From: Gp1-AA122 sp035631655
GTDB taxonomy: Bacteria > Acidobacteriota > Terriglobia > Terriglobales > Acidobacteriaceae
Length of the DNA: 64,000 bases
Reading direction: 5' to 3'
Assembly: GCA_035631655.1 (NCBI GenBank)
Contig: DASQIH010000048.1
Span: forward strand, 9,137 to 73,136
Shown here: piece by piece, positions 25,656 through 34,761 of the stretch
Position numbering within the stretch: position 1 is the first letter of the stretch
Layout of the letters: every line of letters starts with the position of its first letter
Position numbers and translations under genes: made by a program
The notes under the pieces: model-generated
Databases searched by the model: none
What the model was told of the DNA's origin: nothing
The model's input: the letters and a program-made list of their open reading frames with translations, nothing else

Positions 25656-28600
25656 TTAGTCGGCGGATTTCCCGACCAGTTCCGGCCGGGCCACGCCTTC
25701 TTCAGCGGCCACTGGCTTGCGCTTGCGCAGGGACTTCAGCCAGCCTTGGAATGATTCCATATAAATATAGAAAACAGGGGTGATATAGAGGGTCAGCAAC
25801 TGGGAGAAGACCAGCCCGCCGACCACCGCTAACCCCAGGGGACGCCGGGATTCTGCCCCGGCTCCAAAGCCCAGCGCGATCGGCAAAGTGCCCATCAAGG
25901 CCGCCATCGTGGTCATCATGATGGGGCGGAAGCGGAGCAAGGCGCCCTGGTAGATTGCTTCGTGCGCGCTCTCGCCCGAGGTGCGCTGTTTTACCAGGGC
26001 CACGTCAATCATCATGATGGCGTTCTTCTTCACGATACCCACCAACATGATGATGCCGACGAAGGCGTAGAGGCTGAGGTCCACACGGAACAGTAGCAGG
26101 GTGAGGAGCGCTCCGAAACCCGCCGAGGGCAAGCCGGAGAGAATCGTGATCGGGTGGATGAAGCTCTCGTACAGGATGCCCAGCACAATGTAAATCACCA
26201 GGATTGCCATGAACAGCAGCAGGCCCAGTCCGGTCACCGAGGATTGGAACGCCTGGGCGGTGCCCTGAAAGCTGGTGCTGATGGTGGCGGGCAGCATTTG
26301 TTGCGCCTCACGCGTCACCGCATTCACCGCATCGCCTAGCGAGACGCCGGGCCGCAGGTTGAAGGAAATAGTCACGGCGGGCAACTGACCCAGATGGTTG
26401 ATGCTCAACGGCCCTACGTTGTAGGTGAGCTTGGCAACGGTGTTCAGTGGCACCAATTGCCCCGTAGAGGAATGCACATACAGCAAAGACAGCAACGACG
26501 GCTCCAGCTGGTATTGGTCCTCGGTCTCGGTTATGACGCGATAGGCATTGTTGGGGGCATAGATCGTCGATACCTGGCGCTGGCTGTAAGCCGTGTTGAG
26601 CGCATCCTCAATCTGGCTAGCGGTAATTCCCAGAGCCGACGCTTTGTCGCGATCAATCTCCACGTTCACTTGTGGATTCTTGATCTGCAGATCGCTGGTC
26701 ACATCCTGGAGCAGCTTGCGGAACCGCGGATCGTTGCGCAGCTTGGTTTCAAATTTGGGAGTGTACTGATACAACTCGTCGGTATCAGGGTCCTGGAGGG
26801 TGAATTGATACTGGCTCTTGGTGAGGTTGCCGCCGATGCGTATGGGTGGCAGAACCTGCGGATAGGCAGTGATGCCGGGCACCTGCGAGACGATGGGGCG
26901 CAGCTCCTGTACCAGTTCCATCGCCGGCTTCCGCGTCTTGCGCGGGGTCAGCCGCATAAACATGCGTCCCGCATTCCCGCCGGCTGCCGTGGACATGAAA
27001 GAGTCAACCCAGGGCTGCTTCATGACGAGCTGGTTAAGCGCCTTTTGATGCTGGACCATGCTGTCGAAGGAAATTCCCTGGACGCCTTCGGTGAACATGA
27101 AGATCTGCCCGGTATCCTCATCAGGCAGAAAGCCCTTAGGCGTGATCATGAACAGGTAAACGGTGGCGACCAAGACCACGGCCGAGACCAGCATGGTGGT
27201 CGCGCGGTACTTGAGCGTGACCTGCAGCGTCCGGTCGTAGACGCGCAGCATGCCATCGAAGAAGCGCTCGGAAACGGCGTAGAGATGGCCGTGATGTTCC
27301 TCACGCGCGGGACGCAGGAACCGGCTGCACAGCATAGGGGTCAAGCTTAGCGAGACCAGGCCGGACACCAGGATGGCCGCAGTGATGGTCACGGCGAATT
27401 CGTGCAGCAAGCGGCCCAGAATCCCGCCCATGAACAGGACGGGGATGAAGACCGCGGCCAGCGACAAGGTCATCGAGATGATGGTAAAGCCAATTTCTTT
27501 TGCGCCGCGGAACGCCGCTTCCATTGGGCGTTCCCCCATTTCCATGTGGCGCACAATGTTTTCCAGCATGACGATGGCGTCATCAACGACGAAACCCACC
27601 GAAAGCGTCAGGGCCATCAGCGACAAGTTGTCAAGCGAGTACCCCAGCAGGTACATCAGGGCAAATGTGCCCACAATCGACATAGGCAGGGCCAGGCTGG
27701 GAATGGCGGTCGCAGAAAGATTACGCAAAAAAAGGAAGATCACCAGGATGACCAGCACCAGCGCGAGGAAGAGCGTGAACTTTACATCGTTCACGGAGTC
27801 GCGGATCGACACGGACCGGTCATACAGAATGTTCATATCCACCGAGGGTGGCATCTGCTGGCGGAAGGTGGGCAACAGCTTCTTGATCGCGTCCACTACT
27901 TCCACGGTGTTGGTGCCGGGTTGGCGTTGGATCGCCAGTACGATCGCCCGCCGCACACCGCCTTGCTTGTCGTAATACCAGCTGGCGGTCTTGTCGACCT
28001 CGACGCCGTCGACGACTTGGCCAAGGTCTTTCAGGCGAACGGGAGCGCCGTTGCGATACGCGACGACCAGCGGCGCGTAGTCTGCTGCTTTCTCCAACTG
28101 CCCGTTGGCCTGTACCACGAAGGCCTGGTTCTTTCCGTAGAGCGTTCCTGTGGGCTGGTTGACGTTTCCATTCGCAATGGCGTTGGCCACGTCATCGGTG
28201 CCAATCTGGTGGCTGGCCAGCGCCTTGGGATCCAGCTTCACGTGTACCGCATATTTCTGCGCCCCATAGACGCTCACCTGGGCAACGCCATTGATCATGG
28301 AGACCCGCTGTGCAATCAGGGTTTCCGCATATTCATCCACGTCGGAAAGGCGCAGAGTCGGTGAGCTGAGCGAGAGATAGAGAATGGGCTGATCCGCTGG
28401 ATTCACCTTCTGGTAAGAAGGGGGATAGGGCATGTTCTGAGGCAGGTCGCGCCCAGCCTTGGTGATCATGGCCTGCACGTCCTGGGCGGCCGCATCCAGG
28501 CTCCGGCTCAGGTTGAACTGCAAAGTGATCTGGGTGGAACCCTGGCTGCTGGTGGAGGTCATCGAATCGATGCCCGCGATGGTCGAGAACTGTTTCTCTA

Positions 28601-28799
28601 GCGGCATGGCCACGGCCGAGGCCATCGTGTCCGGGTTTGCTCCGGGCAGGCTGCAGGACACCAGGATGGTCGGGAAATCCACGTTGGGCAGGTCGCTCAC
28701 CGGTAACATCCGGTAGCCCATCACGCCGAATAGCAGAATGGCGATCATGACCAGGGTAGTCATGACAGGCCGTCTAATGAAAAGCTCTGCAACGCTCAT
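25656..28799 (-). CDS. RND multidrug efflux transporter (MdtB/MdtC/AcrB family)
   Basis: The 1047-residue inner-membrane pump is the usual HAE1 length, with 12 membrane helices and two large periplasmic loops. It begins LFIRRPVMTTLVMIAILLFGVMGYRMLPVSDLPNVDFP, close to MdtB/MdtC. Proton-relay residues are visible: the VDD pair in helix 4 (SVGFVVDDAIVMLEN) and Lys in GIVKKNAIMMIDVAL. It exports drugs or lipophilic toxins using the proton gradient. Its start overlaps the membrane fusion protein stop by 4 bases. No outer-membrane channel gene is in this operon. Confidence 0.95.
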   Translation of the reverse strand: MSVAELFIRRPVMTTLVMIAILLFGVMGYRMLPVSDLPNVDFPTILVSCSLPGANPDTMASAVAMPLEKQFSTIAGIDSMTSTSSQGSTQITLQFNLSRSLDAAAQDVQAMITKAGRDLPQNMPYPPSYQKVNPADQPILYLSLSSPTLRLSDVDEYAETLIAQRVSMINGVAQVSVYGAQKYAVHVKLDPKALASHQIGTDDVANAIANGNVNQPTGTLYGKNQAFVVQANGQLEKAADYAPLVVAYRNGAPVRLKDLGQVVDGVEVDKTASWYYDKQGGVRRAIVLAIQRQPGTNTVEVVDAIKKLLPTFRQQMPPSVDMNILYDRSVSIRDSVNDVKFTLFLALVLVILVIFLFLRNLSATAIPSLALPMSIVGTFALMYLLGYSLDNLSLMALTLSVGFVVDDAIVMLENIVRHMEMGERPMEAAFRGAKEIGFTIISMTLSLAAVFIPVLFMGGILGRLLHEFAVTITAAILVSGLVSLSLTPMLCSRFLRPAREEHHGHLYAVSERFFDGMLRVYDRTLQVTLKYRATTMLVSAVVLVATVYLFMITPKGFLPDEDTGQIFMFTEGVQGISFDSMVQHQKALNQLVMKQPWVDSFMSTAAGGNAGRMFMRLTPRKTRKPAMELVQELRPIVSQVPGITAYPQVLPPIRIGGNLTKSQYQFTLQDPDTDELYQYTPKFETKLRNDPRFRKLLQDVTSDLQIKNPQVNVEIDRDKASALGITASQIEDALNTAYSQRQVSTIYAPNNAYRVITETEDQYQLEPSLLSLLYVHSSTGQLVPLNTVAKLTYNVGPLSINHLGQLPAVTISFNLRPGVSLGDAVNAVTREAQQMLPATISTSFQGTAQAFQSSVTGLGLLLFMAILVIYIVLGILYESFIHPITILSGLPSAGFGALLTLLLFRVDLSLYAFVGIIMLVGIVKKNAIMMIDVALVKQRTSGESAHEAIYQGALLRFRPIMMTTMAALMGTLPIALGFGAGAESRRPLGLAVVGGLVFSQLLTLYITPVFYIYMESFQGWLKSLRKRKPVAAEEGVARPELVGKSAD

Positions 28800-30025
28800 G
28801 AGCGCGCTTCCCCAGTTGAAGTTGCCGGCCCACGACCGATTCCTTGCGCGGAAGGCGCATTCTTATTCTCGCCATTAGCCGGCCCGGACTGCGGCGCCAC
28901 CGCTTCTTTGATTTGAACCTTGGATCCCGGCACCAAGCGCAGCTGCCCGTCGGTGACGACACGCTCACCCGGCGTCACTCCCTTGTCAATGACGGACTGC
29001 CCCTTCGCTGTGCGATTCACAGCTACGGGGCGGGCTTCCACGGTCATGTCCGGCTTGATGACGAAGATGTACTGACCCTGCTGCCCTGTATTGACGGCCT
29101 GGGAGGGCACAACCACCGCATTGGGTTGCTGGTGGAGCGTCAGCACGACATCCACAAACTGTCCCGGCCACAGCCGCCGGTCGGTGTTAGCGAATTCGCC
29201 CTTGAGCTTGATCGTGCCGGTGGCCGGATCGACCGTGTTGTCGATGAAACTGAGCTTCCCGACCGCCGGCTTAGGATCGTTGGGAATGGAAACTTGCACG
29301 GGCAACTTGCCGGTACCCGCAAATTTCTTGATCTCGGCCAGGTACTGCTCGGGAACCGTGAAAGCAACGCGAATGGGTTCGATCTGGTTGATGTTCACCA
29401 GGGGAACGTCATTCGCTTTGATCATATTTCCCTGGTGAATCAGCAGGCTGCCAACTTTCCCATAGATGGGCGAATAGATGGAACAGTAAATCAGCTGCAC
29501 GCGCGCATTTTCAACGGCCGCCTTATCGGCTTCGACAGCGGCATCGAGCGCGTCGGCGCTGGACTGCATCTGGTCGTACTGTTCCTTGGCGACGACGCCG
29601 TCCTTCATAAGCGCCGCGTAACGCTTGGCCTGCACGTGAGCCAGTTCCGCCTGAGCCTGGTCCTTGGCTAGCGTGCTCTGCGCCTGTTTCAGCGCCGCTT
29701 CAAAAGGACGCTTGTCGAGCGTGAAAATCAGGTCGCCCTTCTTGACGTCCTGGCCTTCGCGGAAGAAAACCCCGGTCAATTCTCCGGTGATCTGAGTTTT
29801 CACTGCCACCGTGGAGTAAGCCTCGACCGAGCCGATTGCCTGAACCTGGACTGGTACATCTTTTTGCTCGACCGTCGCCGCCAATACTGGAACCACGGGA
29901 GCAGTCGGCGCGGCCGCCTTGGTACGGGAGCAGGCCGTCAGCAGGAAACCGGAGGCCAAAGCGATACACAAGCTCAGCACCTCAATGATTCGCCGGAATG
30001 AAAGTTTATGAGTTCTGAGTGACAC
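28796..30025 (-). CDS. RND efflux membrane fusion protein (MdtA/AcrA-like lipoprotein)
   Basis: The periplasmic adaptor has an N-terminal signal with lipobox LLTAC, then biotinyl-lipoyl-like, alpha-hairpin (TLAKDQAQAELAHVQAKRYAALMKDGVVAKEQYDQ) and beta-barrel domains, ending in a Pro/Gln-rich tail. AGGAG (30037-30033) stands 7 bases before GTG 30025, the start I prefer (409 residues). ATG 30031 is too near the Shine-Dalgarno and ATG 30058 lacks one. The 5' end overlaps the tetR gene by 20 bases, so tetR, this gene and the pump form one operon. Confidence 0.92.
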   Translation of the reverse strand: MSLRTHKLSFRRIIEVLSLCIALASGFLLTACSRTKAAAPTAPVVPVLAATVEQKDVPVQVQAIGSVEAYSTVAVKTQITGELTGVFFREGQDVKKGDLIFTLDKRPFEAALKQAQSTLAKDQAQAELAHVQAKRYAALMKDGVVAKEQYDQMQSSADALDAAVEADKAAVENARVQLIYCSIYSPIYGKVGSLLIHQGNMIKANDVPLVNINQIEPIRVAFTVPEQYLAEIKKFAGTGKLPVQVSIPNDPKPAVGKLSFIDNTVDPATGTIKLKGEFANTDRRLWPGQFVDVVLTLHQQPNAVVVPSQAVNTGQQGQYIFVIKPDMTVEARPVAVNRTAKGQSVIDKGVTPGERVVTDGQLRLVPGSKVQIKEAVAPQSGPANGENKNAPSAQGIGRGPATSTGEARS

Positions 30026-30713
30026 TGCCATGCTCCTGAGTCGCGCGATGATTGCCATTATTAGACCTGCGATGCCTTACCCCTGCCGTTGCCTTGGACG
30101 GCTGCAACATCCCCTGCAGCCAGATATCCACCAGGGTTTTACTTACTTGTTGGACGGAAAATTTCTGGAAACGTTTGCCACCGAACAACTCCTGCACCCA
30201 GGAGTGATAGATCACCATTCCCAGGAAGCCGCGGGCTGCTAATAGGGGATCAACCGCCCGAAAAGCGCCTTCACCAACTCGCCGACGGATGTACTCGGCC
30301 AGAACATCGTAATAACCGGAAATATGATTGCGAAAGAAGCGGTGGGAGAGGCGATGGTTCTCCAGGGCGCTGTAGAGCAAGAGCCGGGACAGGGTTTGAT
30401 CCTTGGAGCGGCGTTCCAGGATCTCGGCGGCCAGGCCGGCCAGAACCTCAGCATCGGTGCCCCCCGCGTTGAGCCTCTCGCGCATTCGGTCTCTGGGAGA
30501 AGCTCCCCTGATCTTAGCTTGGATAACCGCCCAGTAGAGGCTTTCCTTCGACGGAAAATGCCGGAAAATCAGGGCCTCAGTAACCCCGGCATGCTCCGCA
30601 ATCTGCTTGGTGGTTGTCCCTTGGAAGCCCTGTCGGGCAAACAGGCGGGTGGCGACCGTCAGGATCTGCTCCCGTCGGCCGGCGGCGGTGAATCTCAGTT
30701 GGGCAGTGGCCAT
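30006..30713 (-). CDS. TetR/AcrR-family repressor of the efflux operon
   Basis: The 235-residue protein has an N-terminal HTH (ILTVATRLFARQGFQGTTTKQIAEHAGVTEALIFRHFPSK, residues about 17-55) and an all-helical ligand domain. The last 25 residues are a basic, disordered-looking tail (RHRRSNNGNHRATQEHG) that is encoded where the gene overlaps the adaptor gene. It is first in the operon with a perfect palindrome just upstream, so autorepression is likely. Confidence 0.9.
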   Translation of the reverse strand: MATAQLRFTAAGRREQILTVATRLFARQGFQGTTTKQIAEHAGVTEALIFRHFPSKESLYWAVIQAKIRGASPRDRMRERLNAGGTDAEVLAGLAAEILERRSKDQTLSRLLLYSALENHRLSHRFFRNHISGYYDVLAEYIRRRVGEGAFRAVDPLLAARGFLGMVIYHSWVQELFGGKRFQKFSVQQVSKTLVDIWLQGMLQPSKATAGVRHRRSNNGNHRATQEHGSVTQNS

Positions 30714-30730
30714 GCCGGTAAGGAAATACT

Positions 30731-30750
30731 AAGTAAGTAAACACTTACTT
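30731..30750. promoter_or_regulatory. TetR operator palindrome
   Basis: AAGTAAGT, then AAAC, then ACTTACTT is a perfect 8-bp inverted repeat with a 4-base spacer, 18 bases upstream of the tetR start. Size and position fit a TetR-family operator. Confidence 0.75.
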
Positions 30751-30801
30751 GTACTCTTTTGTCAACCGGTGCTTGCGCGGCAAGTCACCTGCGGTTTTGT
30801 A

Positions 30802-30855
30802 GTGTGGGGTCGTTCTTCGACCCGACCAGGGCGGGTCGGAGACCCGCCTCCACAC
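30802..30855. repeat. GTGTGG-type hairpin repeat (family A)
   Basis: An imperfect long inverted repeat opens with GTGTGGGGTCG and closes with CCCGCCTCCACAC, with CGACCCGACC at its centre. Related units occur at 46042 and 56843. It lies between the tetR promoter and the 3' end of the prolyl oligopeptidase gene, so it could end the latter's transcript. Confidence 0.6.
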
Positions 30856-30869
30856 GGTGCGGCTGCGCA

Positions 30870-33098
30870 TTAATGATTCAGCGGCGGACTGGCAAACGTG
30901 ACGCCGAGCTGGTCGAACAGGAATGCCCAATTGAAAGTTTCCATGGCAATCTGCTGGTCCTCGCCGGCGCCGATGCCGCCGTGTCCGGCGTCCGAAAAAC
31001 TGAGGAGCAGGACCGGTTTACCCGAAGCGGTCGCCGCCTGCAATCGGGCGGCGAACTTCCGCGAATGCCAGGGATCGACACGCAGGTCGTTTTCCCCTAC
31101 GGTTAACAAAACGGCCGGATATTTTGTGCCGTCCTTAACATGCTGATAGGGCGAGTAGGCATAGAGCGCCCGGAACTGCTCGGGGTCGCGCACCGAGCCG
31201 TACTCGGTAACATTGAACTGCCCATTCTGGGTGGTCTCAAAGCGCAGCATGTCGTAGAGGCCGGCGACCGAGACCACGGCCCGAAACAAATCCGGCCGCT
31301 GCGTGAGCACCGCGCCCATCAGCAAGCCGCCGTTGCTGCCGCCCTCTATTCCTAGTTTCTGGGGATTTGTGTACTTCGCCTGGATCAGGTGCTCAGCGGA
31401 AGCAATGAAATCGTCGAAAACATGTTGCTTGTTGGTCAGCATTCCCGCCTTATGCCATTCCTCGCCGAACTCGGCGCCGCCCCGCAGGTTGGCAATCGCG
31501 TATACGCCGCCTGCATCCAGCCACATGCGTAGTGACGGATCGAAACCGGGAGTCATGCTTATGCCGAATCCGCCATAGCCGGTGAGCAGGGTCGGATGGC
31601 TTCCATCTAACGGGATGCCTTTCTTGCGAATGATATTGATGGGAACTTTGGTTCCATCCTGGGAGACCGCGAACTCGCGCACCACTTCGACATCGCTGAA
31701 GTCCACGGGCGAGCTTGAACGCAGGGCAGTGACCGTGGTCTTGTTCTGCTGCGGATCGACGACGTACCAGGCTCCGGGCTTGATGTAACTGCTATTGCGA
31801 AAGAGCAGTTCCCCATTCTCGAGTCGCAGCAGTTGGGAAACCGCCGAGACCGGTTCAATGGGCACTAGTCCCAGCGGCTTGCCTGCATGGTCGAATAAGC
31901 GAATTTGAGTCGGGCCACCAATAACATCCACTAGGTACAGGCGATCGCGGGTCGCCGCGAAATTGGCAGGAAAGCCGGATAGCGCGAACCCAAACCCCTG
32001 AATAACCGCTTCACTCTCGGGGACAATCACGGTTGCCTTTTTCAGGTCCGGCGTCGTCAGGGAAAGACGCAGCATTTTCCCCCGCGGCGCGCCATCGCGC
32101 GAGACCAGGTAAAGAACATCGTCGGCGCCGAAAGCCGCCGCGCTGATCTGATCGGCGAACTGAGTCAGTTGCTTCCACTTCCCTTCCGGGCCGAGCAGGA
32201 AATGTTCGTACTCCCCGCCGTCGCCGTTGGCCACGATGGCGAGCAGGTACTTGCCATCGTCGCTGGTTGATAGGGAGATCTCCGCGATGCGCGGGAAATT
32301 CTTCCCGAGAACGTAGCTGTCGTGATCGGAGGGCGTCCCCAGTTTGTGAAAATAAATCTGCTGGTAGAAGTTGATGTCCTGGGGCGGACGCTCACCCTGG
32401 TGGGGATAGCGCGTGTAGTAGAAGCCGGAAGCATCTGCATTCCAGGCCACGCTGCCCCCGGCGGTAGGGAAATTCACTCGCGGTACAACGTCGGGTTGAG
32501 CCTTACCGGTAGCTACGTCGTAAACGTGTACATTGCCGGCTTCGCTGCCACCTTCGGCAAGGCACACGGCGATCTGCTTACCGTCCAGGGAAGGAGCGTA
32601 AAACTGAATTGCGGTATGGCCGCTGGGGTCGATGCTGGTGGGATCTAAGACCACGTGCTCAGATGCCGGGTCATCGGGAGACTTCAACGTAACCAGCATG
32701 GCTTGCTGCTTGCCGGGTTGCCACTTCAAAGCGAACAGCAGGCCGCCCGCCGCCTGCAATCCGTAGTGCGTTGCGGATTGCCGTTTTTCGAGTTGTTCCA
32801 GCCAGTCGTAGATTTTCGTGCGATCCGGAAGCGAATCCAAGTAAGCCTGGGTGCGGGTGTTCTGGGCCTCGACCCAGGTGCGTACCTCTGGATCGTTGTT
32901 GTTCTCCAGCCAGCGGTAGTCGTCGACCACCTTAACGTCTTGATACTCGTCCCTGACCGGCCTCTTGGCTGTTGACGGCGCAGCCGCAATCACCGAAATC
33001 CGCGGCTCGGCCGCCGATTGTGCGGGGGGCGCTACTGGCTGTTGGGCACGGCTGGAAATCGAGAAAACAACAAAAAGAAAAAGGGCGAGACGTTTCAT
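30870..33098 (-). CDS. Prolyl oligopeptidase family S9A protease, secreted
   Basis: The enzyme has 742 residues from ATG 33098, which begins a signal peptide (MKRLALFLFVVFSISSRAQQ). A longer frame to 33197 puts a hydrophilic stretch before it and is rejected. An N-terminal beta-propeller (about 70-470) is followed by the alpha/beta-hydrolase domain with nucleophile motif GGSNGGLL (Ser near 588), Asp in ENDLRVDPWHS (near 671) and His in DAGHGGIGAG (near 706). It cleaves short peptides after proline, probably in the periplasm. It is monocistronic. Confidence 0.93.
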   Translation of the reverse strand: MKRLALFLFVVFSISSRAQQPVAPPAQSAAEPRISVIAAAPSTAKRPVRDEYQDVKVVDDYRWLENNNDPEVRTWVEAQNTRTQAYLDSLPDRTKIYDWLEQLEKRQSATHYGLQAAGGLLFALKWQPGKQQAMLVTLKSPDDPASEHVVLDPTSIDPSGHTAIQFYAPSLDGKQIAVCLAEGGSEAGNVHVYDVATGKAQPDVVPRVNFPTAGGSVAWNADASGFYYTRYPHQGERPPQDINFYQQIYFHKLGTPSDHDSYVLGKNFPRIAEISLSTSDDGKYLLAIVANGDGGEYEHFLLGPEGKWKQLTQFADQISAAAFGADDVLYLVSRDGAPRGKMLRLSLTTPDLKKATVIVPESEAVIQGFGFALSGFPANFAATRDRLYLVDVIGGPTQIRLFDHAGKPLGLVPIEPVSAVSQLLRLENGELLFRNSSYIKPGAWYVVDPQQNKTTVTALRSSSPVDFSDVEVVREFAVSQDGTKVPINIIRKKGIPLDGSHPTLLTGYGGFGISMTPGFDPSLRMWLDAGGVYAIANLRGGAEFGEEWHKAGMLTNKQHVFDDFIASAEHLIQAKYTNPQKLGIEGGSNGGLLMGAVLTQRPDLFRAVVSVAGLYDMLRFETTQNGQFNVTEYGSVRDPEQFRALYAYSPYQHVKDGTKYPAVLLTVGENDLRVDPWHSRKFAARLQAATASGKPVLLLSFSDAGHGGIGAGEDQQIAMETFNWAFLFDQLGVTFASPPLNH

Positions 33099-33340
33099 CG
33101 GCTTAATCCCTGGCAAATGAGAAGTCCTTTCCACCTGCTTCGTAAGATGCGAATCGATGCAGCGCTCGATCCTACGCTGGTTGGCCGGTCCGGGCAAACT
33201 GCTGTCGCAGCGTATGTTCCGTGCATTACGAAAGGTCTATACCATGCCGCATCTGGGCATGACGGACTGGCCTCGATAGACTAGGTGAATCAGAGCCTCT
33301 CCCCGTGGCTCTGCTGCGCGATCCGAGGTCTTACTTTCCT

Positions 33341-33997
33341 ATGCACCTACACTGGCTTTATCAGCTTTATCAGTACAGCGTCCCGTTTTCTGCACTCTTG
33401 GCGTACATCCCGTTAGTCGCAACCGTGGTCACCTGCATCCTCAGCCTGGTGCTGGCGCGCGCCACTTTGCGGTACGCAGAGGCTACCGATAAGAGTCTGG
33501 CGCTGGCGCACGAAGAATATGAGCGCGAATGGTCGCCCGAGTTACATATCAAGTTGGAAAGGGTTTCCGCCAGCGAAGCGAAAATCGTAATCACGAATCT
33601 GGCCAAGATTTCCGTTCTGCTCCAATTGGTGCAGCTGCGCAGACCGTCGCAGGGCGTGCCCTTTGGGAGATATTTTCTCAACGATCCACTGGTGGGCGGC
33701 ATGACCTGGACCGACAAGATCGGACAACGGCTCATCGCCGGTATGGGAGACGATTTCGAAGGCCAAATCGCTGCCTCGGTGACCTTCTATGCCTCGGGGC
33801 GCCTGTTCCGCACTGACTGGTTCCGCTTTCAAATCAAGATCAGTAACGGCAATATCTTCCAACTTGAGCCGGTTAACATCGCCGCGCGCCGCGTGCAGGT
33901 ACTCGAGAAGAAAGACACGCCGGAAGAGTTCCGACGCGAATTGGTAAGAGATGTGACCGGAGAACTGGTCGAGAGCAGCACCAACGGGAAGTCTTAA
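33341..33997 (+). CDS. Hypothetical protein with one or two N-terminal membrane helices
   Basis: The protein has about 218 residues from ATG 33341; a GTG at 33305 would add 12. A hydrophobic N-terminus (YSVPFSALLAYIPLVATVVTCILSLVLARATL) is followed by a coiled segment (DKSLALAHEEYEREW) and a beta-rich cytoplasmic domain. It resembles the generic bacterial type in which a membrane helix precedes an immunoglobulin-like soluble part. I do not recognise a family. It is convergent with the CPBP-like gene, 19 bases apart. Confidence 0.65.
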   Translation: MHLHWLYQLYQYSVPFSALLAYIPLVATVVTCILSLVLARATLRYAEATDKSLALAHEEYEREWSPELHIKLERVSASEAKIVITNLAKISVLLQLVQLRRPSQGVPFGRYFLNDPLVGGMTWTDKIGQRLIAGMGDDFEGQIAASVTFYASGRLFRTDWFRFQIKISNGNIFQLEPVNIAARRVQVLEKKDTPEEFRRELVRDVTGELVESSTNGKS

Positions 33998-34016
33998 CTC
34001 GACTGATTCACTCTTA

Positions 34017-34736
34017 CTATGAGTGCAGATATCCGATTCCCACTCGCATGTGCCGCAGCAGCACGACTGAGAGCGCTTCAGCGACGGCAAAGCCCAGCAA
34101 GGCATGCGCGGCGCCCAGCGGGTACAGGTTGCGATATCGCCGAAACAGTTCACAGAAAAACAATCCACCAAACAGCGTTGCCGGAACCAGCCAGGGATTA
34201 GGGATATGGGCAGCTGAGAACAACAGTGCTGTAGCCAGCACCGCAAGCCGGCTGTTCCCGAGTGCAACCTCAAGGCGTTTGTAGAAGAAGATCTGCAACA
34301 GAAACTGCTGGACCAGCGCCCACGCGGCGTACAGATCAGGATTCTGCAGTGGCGGCCACGTGGGATGCCGCGGGTCCCAGGTGCCGGCCATCCAACCTGC
34401 CAAGAGAATGCCGCTGGCCAGGATGGCCGCCAAAGTCAGCGTCCACAAGCTGCCCTTTAGGGGCGGAACGTCCAGGCCGAGTTCATTGAGCGACGGTTTT
34501 CTTCGGAAAACGAAAATCAGAGCACATGCGGTGGCGAGTACCGTCCAAAGAAGCTTCGTGATGTCCTCTGTCCAGATAGCAGCTTCAATCAGACCGTAAA
34601 CGATCGCCACTTCCGTCCAGGCAGTCTTGGCCAGGAGCGGAGTGGCTTCTGTGATTGGCGGCTTCCCTGTTTCTTCAAGAGAGGGCCCTGGCTCGATTAA
34701 CTGGGTGTGGGGAAAACTTTTCGACTCCGAGGACAT
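34017..34736 (-). CDS. CPBP (CAAX-protease-like) membrane protein lacking the catalytic glutamates
   Basis: The protein has 239 residues from ATG 34736. An upstream ATG at 34763 would overlap the divergent NDH-2 start. It has six to seven membrane segments with the CPBP layout. H177 in LFSAAHIPNP and H211 in GAAHALLGFAVAE match motifs 2 and 3. Motif 1, normally EExxxR, reads QQFLLQ (143-148). Members with EExxxR are intramembrane glutamic proteases; this one may be inactive or have another role. Confidence 0.75.
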   Translation of the reverse strand: MSSESKSFPHTQLIEPGPSLEETGKPPITEATPLLAKTAWTEVAIVYGLIEAAIWTEDITKLLWTVLATACALIFVFRRKPSLNELGLDVPPLKGSLWTLTLAAILASGILLAGWMAGTWDPRHPTWPPLQNPDLYAAWALVQQFLLQIFFYKRLEVALGNSRLAVLATALLFSAAHIPNPWLVPATLFGGLFFCELFRRYRNLYPLGAAHALLGFAVAEALSVVLLRHMRVGIGYLHS

Positions 34737-34761
34737 TCCTTGAATCTTATAAAGTGTTCTC

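Noticed and set aside
26394..28364. Two long plus-strand open frames opposite the RND pump gene
   Set aside because: They are antisense shadows of a GC-rich coding region; their products are His/Gln-rich with no domain, and the pump frame is conserved along its full length.
28844..29671. 275-codon plus-strand frame opposite the membrane fusion protein gene
   Set aside because: Shadow frame with no ribosome site or recognisable domain.
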